The notes beneath the pieces are model-generated. The model saw nothing but the letters and a program-made list of their open reading frames with translations, did no database searches and was not told the origin of the DNA. This document shows, one piece after another, positions 25,750 through 33,877 of a DNA stretch of 64,000 bases (its first letter is position 1; each line of letters starts with the position of its first letter). Both the position numbers and the translations under genes were made by a program. Origin of the DNA: Dinoroseobacter sp049800775 (GTDB lineage Bacteria; Pseudomonadota; Alphaproteobacteria; Rhodobacterales; Rhodobacteraceae); assembly GCF_049800775.1 (NCBI RefSeq), contig NZ_JBNAFR010000008.1, positions 119,151-183,150 of the forward strand. The letters are read 5' to 3'.

Positions 25750-26763
25750 ATGGAAAGAAAATCGCAGAATATCGTACCTTGGCGTATGTCTTGCGCCCCC
25801 ATGATGGACTGGACCGACCGCCACTGCCGGATGTTTCACCGGCAGTTCTCGCGCGAGGTGCTGCTCTATACCGAGATGGTGACCGCGCCTGCACTGGTGC
25901 GGGGGGATGCGACGCATCTGCTGGAGTATACCGCCGCCGAGCATCCTCTGGCCCTGCAGCTGGGCGGCTCGGATCCGGCCGAGCTGGCCGAGGCGGTGCG
26001 GATCGCATGCGGGTTCGGCTATGCGGAGATCAACCTCAATGTGGGCTGCCCGTCGGACCGTGTGCAGTCGGGCTGCTTTGGCGCAATCCTGATGGAGCGT
26101 CCGGCGCTGGTGGCCGAGTGTGTGGCGGCGATGATCGCGGCCAGCGACGGGCCCGAGATCACGGTGAAATGCCGGATCGGCGTGGATGATCAGGATCCCG
26201 AGACCGTGCTGCCGGACTTCCTGACGCGGATCTCGGCCGCGGGTGTGTCGCGGGTTACGATCCATGCGCGCAAGGCCTGGCTGCAGGGGCTCAGTCCCAA
26301 GGAGAACCGCGATATTCCGCCCCTGAACTACCCGCTCGTTCATGCCATGAAGGCGGCGTTTCCCGGGATGCACCTGTCGATCAATGGCGGGGTCACCGAT
26401 CTGGATCAGGCCGAGGCGCATCTGGCCGATGGGCTGGACGGGGTGATGATCGGGCGGGCGGCCTATCACGAACCGGCGCGGATCCTCGGCGGGGCTGATC
26501 GTCGGATCTTTGGGCGCCCGGGCCCGGATGTCAGCGCCGAGGCGGCCGTCGCGGCCATGCGCCCCTATATCGCCGCCCATCTGGCGGCGGGGGGGAAGCT
26601 TGCGCAGGTCACCCGGCACATGCTCGGCGCGTTTGCCGGGCGTCCCGGGGCGCGGGGCTGGCGACGGATCCTGTCCGAGCAGGGGCATCGCAGCGGCGCA
26701 GGGCTCGAGGTGCTCGACGCGGCCCTTGCCCAGATCGCGGACCCGCATCGCAAGGCCGGCTAG
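25750..26763 (+). CDS. dusA: tRNA-dihydrouridine(20/20a) synthase DusA
   Basis: A 337-residue FMN-dependent tRNA-modifying enzyme. It carries CAPMMDWTDRHCR at the N-terminus, LQLGGSDPAEL, the catalytic-loop NVGCPSDRVQSGCFGA with its Cys near residue 100, TVKCRIGVDD, and HARKAWLQGLSPKENRDIPPL (in two parts), the DusA subgroup pattern. The first ten or so codons may be recombined, since an attachment-like repeat covers codons 11-20; ATG 25786 is an alternative start. The stop overlaps the stop of the convergent glycosyltransferase gene by 4 nt. Confidence 0.93.
   Translation: MERKSQNIVPWRMSCAPMMDWTDRHCRMFHRQFSREVLLYTEMVTAPALVRGDATHLLEYTAAEHPLALQLGGSDPAELAEAVRIACGFGYAEINLNVGCPSDRVQSGCFGAILMERPALVAECVAAMIAASDGPEITVKCRIGVDDQDPETVLPDFLTRISAAGVSRVTIHARKAWLQGLSPKENRDIPPLNYPLVHAMKAAFPGMHLSINGGVTDLDQAEAHLADGLDGVMIGRAAYHEPARILGGADRRIFGRPGPDVSAEAAVAAMRPYIAAHLAAGGKLAQVTRHMLGAFAGRPGARGWRRILSEQGHRSGAGLEVLDAALAQIADPHRKAG
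25782..25808 (+). repeat. dusA att: Right attachment-like repeat within dusA
   Basis: This is the partner of 19794-19820. It lies in codons 11-20 of dusA, encoding MSCAPMMD, the position used by dusA-targeting integrases. Fifteen contiguous identical bases (25794-25808) plus partial upstream identity are shared with the left copy. Confidence 0.72.
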
Positions 26764-27596
26764 TTGCGATAGAAACTGCCCTTGTGCCGGGTCCAATGGT
26801 CCTTGTGGGTCTGACCGAGCCCATCGCGCGAGATATAGGCCTTCAGCTCCGGCCCGGGCGTGGTGGCAATCCGCGCAAACCGCGCCCGAAGCTCTGTGTG
26901 ATCATGGGCCTCGGTGGCCTCGGCCACGGCCTCCAGCGAAGACCGGATGTCCTTGTCGAAGTACCGGTGTCGCCCGAGGGCGGCCAGCGCGTCGAGATAG
27001 GCGGCCCGGCTGTCGAAATTCCGCAGCATGAGGACCATGCTCATCACCCCGCTGCCGGCGGCGAAGGCGATCTGTTCACACTGTCGCGCCGCGATATTGC
27101 GGCCGTTTATCTCGGCGCAGATCGTGAGGAAGGGGTCGTCCGGCGTGGCCATGTAGATGAAGCCGTTCAGCAGCATCTCGCAGCCCATCTCGAGCGCGGC
27201 ATCGGTGAACGGATCGTTGAACGTCGCGCTCAGGGCAGTGATATCCGCGATCAACCCGGTTTGTCCCTTGGCTCGCACCGCGTCGAGCATCGGTCGCACT
27301 GGCGCGATCTGCGCCCAGTTGGCATCCATGTAAAGCCCGCCATGGACCCGGAGCAGATGCATCCGCAAAACATCCGAGGCCATGGCGAAGGTGGCGCAGC
27401 TCTCGAAATGTTGCCGTGTTTCCGGCCCGCTTTCCTGATCGAGAAAGGTGCGCGCCTCTGCCAGTGTATATGGGCGCGCGGCCAGTCCCGGATAGGCGTC
27501 CCAACTGGCGATGCAGCGCTGCACTTGCGGTGGGATATCGGTCTGATACCAAAACAGCGAGACGGGGATCGGCGCTTCTGGGGGCTCTGCGGACAT
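26760..27596 (-). CDS. Glycosyltransferase, GT32 / OCH1-like capsular sugar transferase family
   Basis: A 278-residue cytoplasmic protein beginning with SLFWYQTDIPPQVQRCIASW (the sugar-nucleotide-binding start of DXD-type transferases), then ATFAMASDVLRMHLLRVHGGLYMDANW. In GT32 enzymes the last segment normally reads GGIYLDTD; here the DxD is DAN, so metal-ion binding may differ. The rest is alpha-helical. It overlaps dusA tail to tail and faces the dioxygenase-like gene across 55 nt. Substrate unknown. Confidence 0.75.
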   Translation of the reverse strand: MSAEPPEAPIPVSLFWYQTDIPPQVQRCIASWDAYPGLAARPYTLAEARTFLDQESGPETRQHFESCATFAMASDVLRMHLLRVHGGLYMDANWAQIAPVRPMLDAVRAKGQTGLIADITALSATFNDPFTDAALEMGCEMLLNGFIYMATPDDPFLTICAEINGRNIAARQCEQIAFAAGSGVMSMVLMLRNFDSRAAYLDALAALGRHRYFDKDIRSSLEAVAEATEAHDHTELRARFARIATTPGPELKAYISRDGLGQTHKDHWTRHKGSFYRN

Positions 27597-27651
27597 GGGC
27601 CCGTGTTAGAGGCGGGAAGGGTCCCGCGCAACCGCGAAGGCAGGAGCGGGG

Positions 27652-28458
27652 ATGGCAGACGAGGATAGGGATGGGGCGGTCTTGGCCGCCCGCGGGTGGC
27701 AGGTGTTTCCGCCGGAGCCGGCGGTCGCCGACTGGTTGGCGCATATCCGGCCCCGGGCTCTGTCCCTCGCCGCGGATCCGGCGCTGCGCGCGGCGTGGTT
27801 GCGCCATGGCGGGACCTGGTTTGCCGGGGTGAACCTTCTGCCCAATGACGGGGCGGGGCGGCTGGGTGACGGGCCGCCCCTTGCCGGGCGGGCGCTGGAC
27901 GTCGCGCAGCGCCTCGCGGGGGCGCTGCCGCTCGATCGGGCCCAGATCTCGGTGACCTATCCGGGCTATCCCGGGCGCGACCCGGCAGAGAGCGAGGCCG
28001 CGCATGGGTTCCGCCTGCGCCGGGACGCGGCCCATCTGGACGGGCTCTTGCCCGTGGGGCCGGAGCGGCGGCGCTTCTCCGCGGAACCGGCGGCTTTCGT
28101 GCTCGGCTATCCCTTGACCGAGGCTGATCCCGGCGCCAGCCCGCTGGTGGTCTGGGAGGGGAGCCACCATGTGTTGCGCCCCGCGCTGCGGCGCGCCATG
28201 GCCACCCTGCCTCCGGCAGAGTGGCGGACCCGCGATGTGACTGAGGTCTACGCAGCGGCCCGCCGCGAGGTCTTTGCGCGCTGCAGGCGCGTGCCGGTGC
28301 ACGCGCCGCCGGGCTCTGCGATCCTGCTGCACCGGCTGACCCTGCATGGTGTCGCCCCCTGGCAAGACGGGGCGCAGGCGGACCCGGCGGGCCGCGCCAT
28401 CGCCTATTTCCGCCCGGATCTGCCCGGCGGGGCCGAAGCCTGGTTAGCGGATCCCTAG
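27652..28458 (+). CDS. Phytanoyl-CoA dioxygenase (PhyH)-like Fe(II)/2-oxoglutarate oxygenase
   Basis: 268 residues. The metal facial triad is visible as H-x-D in AAHLDGLLPVG (about residue 125) and a distal His in LHRLTLHGVAPW (about 231-235); an Arg for 2-oxoglutarate follows in AIAYFRPD. WEGSHHVLRPAL resembles the PhyH core. It is transcribed divergently from the glycosyltransferase. It could hydroxylate a small metabolite or cell-surface sugar; the substrate is not deducible. Confidence 0.7.
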   Translation: MADEDRDGAVLAARGWQVFPPEPAVADWLAHIRPRALSLAADPALRAAWLRHGGTWFAGVNLLPNDGAGRLGDGPPLAGRALDVAQRLAGALPLDRAQISVTYPGYPGRDPAESEAAHGFRLRRDAAHLDGLLPVGPERRRFSAEPAAFVLGYPLTEADPGASPLVVWEGSHHVLRPALRRAMATLPPAEWRTRDVTEVYAAARREVFARCRRVPVHAPPGSAILLHRLTLHGVAPWQDGAQADPAGRAIAYFRPDLPGGAEAWLADP

Positions 28459-28470
28459 GGCGGCTTCGCG

Positions 28471-29838
28471 CTAGAAGCGTCGCTCCAGTCCCAGCAGAAA
28501 CTCCGTCTCGGTATAGCTGAACGCGTCGATATCCGATGTCCCGCGCTCATAGCTGACCCGCGCGAACGGCGAAAACCCGTCACCGAAGAAGATATCGCTC
28601 TTCTGCACGGTCAACACGACCCCGATCGCCCGCTCGTCGCGATCCTGCAGGAAGCCCGGCGCCTGATTGTGGAAATTGCGGACCCGGGCATAGAGCGTCG
28701 GGCTCAGGGTGAGGCCGAAATCCGCGTCCAGACTGCCGAAGAGGCGGATCTGGCTGTCCGCGTAATCGCCGTTGTTGTTCCTGACGCGATTGTCCTCGTA
28801 GCGGATGGCGGCCCCGATGCTGGCGCGCCCGCCAAGCGCGCGGCGAAAACCGAGCTCGCTCGTCAGGACCATCCCGCTGAGATCGGCGGAGCGCGCGCTT
28901 TCGAGCTGCGCCAGCGAAGCCGAGCCGAAGACCGATCCGCCCAGTAGGCTGCGCCGCTCGAAGACGAGCCGCGCACCATAGCGATCCTCGACCTTCTCAT
29001 GGGCAAAATAGCGGGTGCTCCCGAAGGCGCTAAGGGCAACCGATGTCTGCGCCCCAAGAAACCTCAGCCCGGCATCGACACCAAGGATCGTGTCATCGAA
29101 CCGCGCCGCGGGTCCGTCCTTGAGGTCGAGATTGCCCCCAACGAAGGCCACGGTTTCGGTCCCGGGGATCAGCGTGCTGTCCAGCGCCTGCCGATAGGCC
29201 ATCGATCCGGTGACCCGCAGGCCCAGATCGCTTTCGGTGTCGCGGTCGAGGGTCACCGGGATCACACCGAAACCCAGTGTCGCATCAACCACATCGGTGT
29301 CGAAATTCCGCGTCTCTCCGACCGTAGTCAAGGCGATGGAGAGATCCCAGTCAAAGCCCCGCCGCGCATCGATTGCGCGGATGAAGGACAGGACCCGAAA
29401 CCGGACGATCTCGGGCAGGTCCCCGGAGAGCACCGTGAAGAATTCCTGTCTGGCGCGGCTCCACAACTCGGCGTCGTAATAGGCGCGCGCCAGTTCCAGC
29501 CGGACCCGCACGAGGCCCGGATCCGCCGCGAGCAGGGACAGAAAGATCGGGATCGCCTCGCTCGGACGCCCGGCATTGAGCGCCGCGAGACCGCGCAGAA
29601 ACTGGGCCTCCATCGTGTGGGCCGTGGCTTGGGAGGGGCTGGTCTGCGGCGACTGGGCCGCCAGTTGCATCGGGGCGATTCCGCATAGCAGGAGGATTAG
29701 CATCGCGGCGGGCCCGGTTCCGCGCAGAGCGGCCCGCAGGCGCCGCCAGATCGAGACCCGCCATCCGCGGAGCCCAGCTTGCGTGGCCGGGGGAGGGGGC
29801 TGCCAACCCCTCACGGCTGCGCCACCGCGGGCTGACAT
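28471..29838 (-). CDS. Slam-like outer-membrane protein (DUF560) with TPR domain
   Basis: The protein has a hydrophobic export signal (MLILLLCGIAPMQLAAQ), an N-terminal TPR region (FLRGLAALNAGRPSEAIPIFLSLLA, in pieces LAADPGLVRVRLELARAYYD), then a beta-barrel with alternating aromatic strands ending in LLGLERRF, a terminal Phe as in Omp85-inserted barrels. This is the surface lipoprotein assembly modulator architecture. The exact start is uncertain: the frame is open to 30114, ATG 29838 and GTG 29814 are possible, and ATG 29703 sits at the hydrophobic core. Genes for TbpB-like lipoproteins lie directly upstream on the same strand, which supports the assignment. Confidence 0.72.
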   Translation of the reverse strand: MSARGGAAVRGWQPPPPATQAGLRGWRVSIWRRLRAALRGTGPAAMLILLLCGIAPMQLAAQSPQTSPSQATAHTMEAQFLRGLAALNAGRPSEAIPIFLSLLAADPGLVRVRLELARAYYDAELWSRARQEFFTVLSGDLPEIVRFRVLSFIRAIDARRGFDWDLSIALTTVGETRNFDTDVVDATLGFGVIPVTLDRDTESDLGLRVTGSMAYRQALDSTLIPGTETVAFVGGNLDLKDGPAARFDDTILGVDAGLRFLGAQTSVALSAFGSTRYFAHEKVEDRYGARLVFERRSLLGGSVFGSASLAQLESARSADLSGMVLTSELGFRRALGGRASIGAAIRYEDNRVRNNNGDYADSQIRLFGSLDADFGLTLSPTLYARVRNFHNQAPGFLQDRDERAIGVVLTVQKSDIFFGDGFSPFARVSYERGTSDIDAFSYTETEFLLGLERRF

Positions 29839-30409
29839 CCCGCACCCGGAGGCTGATGCCCGTTTAGACGCCCACGCGGGTAGTCTGGTCCAAGCCGGTC
29901 CTGCCCGTGTCGGGATCCGTCTGCTGCGCCAGCCGAAGGCCAGGTTCGGGGGCGGAGCAAGGCCCATATCCCGCTCCGTGCGGCCCGGACAACTCTGGGT
30001 AAAGCAGCCTTCCCGGGCCGTGTCGCAGGGGCGGCGCTTGCCCCCGGTCGCGACAAGAGGGGCCGTGCCGGTTCTCTGTCCGCCCTGGTCCATTTGGTCA
30101 TTTGGTCTGCTCACCTGCAGCGTTCAAAGGCCTGTCCATTTTTTGAAACCAATCGACTTCAGTTTTACCAGTTTGCAGGCGGGGGTGTTTCAACCGGCTT
30201 AATTGTCAATCTGGATGGATCCTTTTCGAGGTCATTTTTATGAGTAGGCAGCCATGCCACTCGGGAAGAGATCCCGACAGACGAAGAAACGCGTGTCTAC
30301 AGGGCGCAAAAGACGCGCGATCACAAGGCTCCTCCCGGTCGCCGCAGCAGGGTGGCGACTTGCGCGCGCCAAAGGCAAACGCCGGTCACCGGGCGGCGGC
30401 GCGATCCGG
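29839..30409. other. Region between the Slam-like gene and its lipoprotein gene
   Basis: The half nearer the Slam-like gene is open in the Slam frame (to 30114) and may include its true start. The rest (30115-30409) is AT-rich around 30130-30240 and contains no convincing gene; promoter or leader function for the Slam-like gene is the simplest reading. Confidence 0.4.
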
Positions 30410-31291
30410 TCAATTCGCGCCGAAGGCACCGATATGGCTGACGCCATTCGCGCCAGTCAGGCTGTAGGTTCCGCCGACTTCCTCGGCGTTCGGCCCATGA
30501 AAGCGGCCATCCGCCACGCCGAGGGTCGCCGGACCGGACACCACGGCGGTGAACCCCGATCCGGTGACGGGCCCGCCGCCACTGAAATCAAACTCCGGCA
30601 GGTCGTTCAGCGCTCCGGATCCGTCTTCGAAGCCGATCGTGCCCGTGCTGGAGAGGGAGGTCGTCTGGAAGTCCGTCCGGATCTCGATCCCTGAGGTCGT
30701 CAGGTACAAAAGACCATCGGCGTCAACGGCACGGCCCAGGGATTCGCCTGCGTAAGTCGCTGTTTGATTGCGAGGAATCCCGGCTGCCGGTGTCTGCGCG
30801 CCATAGGCACCGGCCCCGATCGTGCCGATGTTCAACTCGGGGCTAGACAGCCAAACGCCCAGGGTCTGATGCTCGAATGCCTGTCCGGTTTCGAGCACGA
30901 GAATGGCGTCCTCGAGCCGGGCATCGGAGTCAAAAAAGACCACCGCGCCACTGCGGGTGATGTCGCCGCCGTCCCGCACATCGATGGCGGCACTCGATTC
31001 GGGTGCTGTCAGGACAAGCCCGACCACCTCGCCGTTTTCGCGCCGCAACCGCAGGGTGCTGGCCTCGGTGCCCGAGATGTTGGACATCGCGAAATCCCCT
31101 GTGTTGGGGTTCAATCGGATGGTTGCGGTGGTTGCGATCCCTTGTGCCTCCACCGTGCCGGTCTCGGGCAGGTCGGAGATCGACGTGAAGGGCGTGGCAG
31201 GGCTCCCGCCACCGCCGCCGCCACCACCGCAGGCAGACAAAGAGACGCCCAAGGCGCAGAGTGCTGCAATTCGCGTTATTTCCTGAACCAT
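30410..31291 (-). CDS. TbpB-like surface lipoprotein, putative Slam substrate
   Basis: A 293-residue lipoprotein. The signal peptide ends in the lipobox LSAC, followed by a run of eight glycines, the flexible tether typical of transferrin-binding-protein-like surface lipoproteins. The C-terminus has the hallmark beta-barrel motif FHGPNAEEVGGTYSLTG. It lies directly upstream of the Slam-like gene on the same strand, the arrangement seen for Slam and its cargo. Its ligand is unknown; iron-carrier or haem binding in Neisseria-type relatives cannot be carried over to this organism. Confidence 0.8.
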   Translation of the reverse strand: MVQEITRIAALCALGVSLSACGGGGGGGGSPATPFTSISDLPETGTVEAQGIATTATIRLNPNTGDFAMSNISGTEASTLRLRRENGEVVGLVLTAPESSAAIDVRDGGDITRSGAVVFFDSDARLEDAILVLETGQAFEHQTLGVWLSSPELNIGTIGAGAYGAQTPAAGIPRNQTATYAGESLGRAVDADGLLYLTTSGIEIRTDFQTTSLSSTGTIGFEDGSGALNDLPEFDFSGGGPVTGSGFTAVVSGPATLGVADGRFHGPNAEEVGGTYSLTGANGVSHIGAFGAN

Positions 31292-31539
31292 TTCTCTATC
31301 TCTAACACCTTGTACCGCGGCCCCGACTCAGCTCATTGCCGCATTTGGCCAGTCCGCATTTACCCCACGCGTAGTTTAACGATCCGCTGCCGCAATTGAT
31401 ATTGCGGAGGTTTTGCGAATTGTCGCAGCACCGCCTTTTCCAAACGGCGAAGAAAAAATGCGGGCGCAAAACCCCGGGAAACAGAGATGTCACGACCCCA
31501 TCCGGACTGCCGTCAAACATCTCGACGCGGTCTCGCCGA

Positions 31540-32430
31540 TCAGGGCCCGTCGCCAAGCGCGCCGAATGCCCCGATTAAGGTCGACCCGGTCGGTCCGGTC
31601 AGCCGATAGGTGCCGCCAATCTCCTCTGCGTTCGGGCCGTGGAACGCGCTGGCCTGACCCGACAACACGTCGCCGGCCACATCCGCTGTAAACCCCGACC
31701 CCGACACGGTCCCGGTTCCGGAAAAGTCATACTGCGCCCTTGGCTCGGAGGGGATACTGGGCTCGCCTGTATAATCGCGGGTGCCGGAGCTTTCGAGGGT
31801 TACCGTCGAGAAATCGGTTTCCAGTCCAAGGTCTGACTCCAGCGAGAGCAAACTGCCATTGGCAAGAACCACGAAACTGAGGGTGCGATCGGCGTACCGT
31901 GCTGTTAAACCAGAGGGCAGCCTGGCTGCTCGCGTTTTGGCGCCAAAGGATCCGGCGCTGAAGGCACCCGCATCGTCGAATACACCAACACCCCAAACTC
32001 CGAATGCCTGGTGCTCAAAGGGCCGATCGGCTTCGATGACGAGCGCCAAGGCACCCTGCAGTTCATCTCCTTCGAGGGCACGGAATGCTTGGATGATGTC
32101 GGGTCGAGGCTGCACAAACTCGGATGGGTCAAACGGAATGAAGACGGCATTCCCATCGATCACGGCCAATCCCAGTTCAACGATCTCTCCGTCCTCGGTG
32201 GTCACGGTCAGCTTGCTTGGCTGTGTGCCCGAAACTTCAGTGATCTCGAATGAAAAGTCATCGCCATCGGCTGTAAGGAACCGCGCGGTAACCTCCTGTC
32301 CGTCGATCTCGACGCTGCCATTCTCCGGAAGGTCCTCGAAGGAGGTGAAGCCTGATCCCCAGCTGCTACTGTAGGCGGCGAGTGAGCTGAGGAAACAGCA
32401 CAGGGCTGCGCTGCGGAGGAAGCTGGATGG
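31540..32430 (-). pseudogene. Decayed paralogue of the TbpB-like lipoprotein
   Basis: The C-terminal 221 codons (from GTG 32205) resemble the neighbouring lipoprotein and share FHGPNAEEIGGTY. Reading the same frame further upstream gives a signal-peptide-like stretch, FLRSAALCCFLSSLAAYSSS, followed by FTSFEDLPENGSVEI, matching the start of the mature neighbour (FTSISDLPETGTVEA). However, the lipobox Cys is Tyr (TAC, one change from TGC) and no ATG, GTG or TTG lies in frame before it. The gene therefore seems unable to make a lipoprotein. Initiation at GTG 32205 would give a truncated cytoplasmic protein. Confidence 0.65.
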
Positions 32431-32641
32431 CCTCGGGCGTCCTTTCGGGCGTGAGGCGTTGCAGGGGCGCGACGAAGGCGCGAGTCGTCCCCCAAGCCTA
32501 GCACGGCGCCTCCGCCAAGATGTTGAGATCGATCAGATTTCGCGATCTGTCGCAGGGACGGGCACTCTGGCGCGGTGACGCAGGCACAATCCCGGGCCCT
32601 GGCCCGGATTGTCCGGGCGCGCGCGCTCACATGGGCGGGGG

Positions 32642-32878
32642 CTAGAGCTTTGGTGCCAGACGGGCCGCGCGTCCGCCGCGGCGCTTGGCGAGCTGGGGGC
32701 GGCGGTCTTCGAGCGTGTCCATGATGGCGCGCCGTTCCGCACGGCTCATCCGTGACCAGCCCCCGATCTCGTCGATCGTGCGCAGACAGCCCGTGCACAG
32801 GCGGCTCTCGGGATGAATGACGCAGATCTTCACACAGGGGCTTTCGATCTCGGCGCGTTTCCAGACCTCGTCACTCAT
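32642..32878 (-). CDS. DUF1289 domain protein
   Basis: A 78-residue protein with the DUF1289 cysteine pattern: SPCVKICVIHPESRLCTGCLRTIDEI, then WSRMSRAERRAIMDTL. The four cysteines suggest metal or Fe-S binding. The start at ATG 32878 overlaps the ruvX stop by 8 nt, and the tail is basic. The ruvX-DUF1289 pairing suggests co-expression; function unknown. Confidence 0.88.
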   Translation of the reverse strand: MSDEVWKRAEIESPCVKICVIHPESRLCTGCLRTIDEIGGWSRMSRAERRAIMDTLEDRRPQLAKRRGGRAARLAPKL

Positions 32879-33365
32879 GGGCGTCCTCATTGGTCATGTG
32901 CCCGAACCGGTCGAGCACCCCTTGCAAGATAAAGCTCGCGGCCACGTGGTCGATCACATCCGCGCGCTTGGCCCGCGAGGTGTCCGCCTCCAGCAGGGCG
33001 CGCTCGGCGGCCACGGTGGACAGCCGCTCGTCCCAGAACCCGATGGGCAGGGCGCAGCGCGCCGCGAAATTGCGGGCGAAGGCGCGGGTGGACTGGGCGC
33101 GCGGGCCCTCGGTGCCATCCATGTTGCGCGGCAGGCCGAGCACGAGGCCGCCCACCTCGCGGTCGGCGATGATGGCCTCAAGCTTGTCCGCATCGAGCCC
33201 GAATTTCTTGCGCTTGATCGTCTCGACCGGGGTCGCCACGGACCACAGCCGGTCCGACAGCGCCACGCCAATCGTGACCGTCCCGAGATCGAGCCCCAGA
33301 AGGGGCCGCCCCTTGGGCAGCACGGCCCGAAACGCCGCCAAATCATCGAAGATCAGATCGCTCAT
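32871..33365 (-). CDS. ruvX: Holliday junction resolvase-like RuvX/YqgF (pre-16S rRNA nuclease)
   Basis: A 164-residue RNase H-fold protein. The acidic active-site positions are recognisable in GLDLGTVTIGVALSD (about 24-38), LGLPRNMDGTEG, FWDERLST and a final Asp in DVIDHVAA. The family matures the 5' end of 16S rRNA in E. coli. I use ATG 33365; the frame is open further upstream but without family resemblance. It overlaps the downstream DUF1289 gene. Confidence 0.92.
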   Translation of the reverse strand: MSDLIFDDLAAFRAVLPKGRPLLGLDLGTVTIGVALSDRLWSVATPVETIKRKKFGLDADKLEAIIADREVGGLVLGLPRNMDGTEGPRAQSTRAFARNFAARCALPIGFWDERLSTVAAERALLEADTSRAKRADVIDHVAASFILQGVLDRFGHMTNEDAHE

Positions 33366-33877
33366 ACCGCCCCTTATCCCGAGGGCCCGCCAAACGAAAG
33401 CCCTGAACCCCGGTCGGGGCCAATGGACGGTACATCCCGACCGTCCGAAGCCCGGTAAACGCGACAGAGCAATCAAGGGCGTTGCCCGGTCGTGACGCTG
33501 AACCGCGATGGAACACTGGGGACGCTCCTGCGCCGAGCTCTGCGCTGACGCCCCCGCGAGACGTCCCAGTTTCAGCACCCTCACAGGTCCCGGCGCGGTG
33601 GTCCCCGCAGAGCGGATAAAATCGTCGGCCAGCGCCATCTCCGCCAAGGACAAAGAGAAAAGCGCTTCCACATCGGCGCCCCCGCTCCGTCATCCGGCGC
33701 GCTAGCGAGCCGGATTGCCGCCAACCGGTCGGTCCCGCGACCCCCGCCCGACCCCCCGCAGCGCGACCCCAATCCCGACCGGACCCGCAGCGATGTCGCA
33801 AACCGACGCAATACGGCGGATTTGGTTTTGGCAAACCGGGCAACACTTGCCACTAATGGCACGACCAAGGAGCCCGC
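33366..33877. other. Promoter region upstream of soxB, no gene seen
   Basis: 512 nt with only shadow frames. Close to soxB there is an interrupted palindrome, TGGCAA (33829-33834) and TTGCCA (33847-33852) separated by 12 nt, which could be an operator for sarcosine- or betaine-responsive control. No family-specific consensus is recognised. Confidence 0.35.

Larger units (their letters stand above)
19806..25808. mobile_element. Putative dusA-associated genomic island carrying a caspase operon
   Basis: About 6 kb bounded by direct repeats of the dusA 5' end. Near each inner end there are copies of ATGTTGTA: 19883-19890 and 19895-19902 in direct orientation, 25628-25635 inverted, with TTGTTGTAA at 25655-25663. 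These resemble integrase arm sites. The island holds a leftward three-gene operon and no integrase, so it is either a decayed element or one mobilised in trans. The AT-rich ends fit transfer. The boundary call rests on the repeats alone. Confidence 0.6.
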
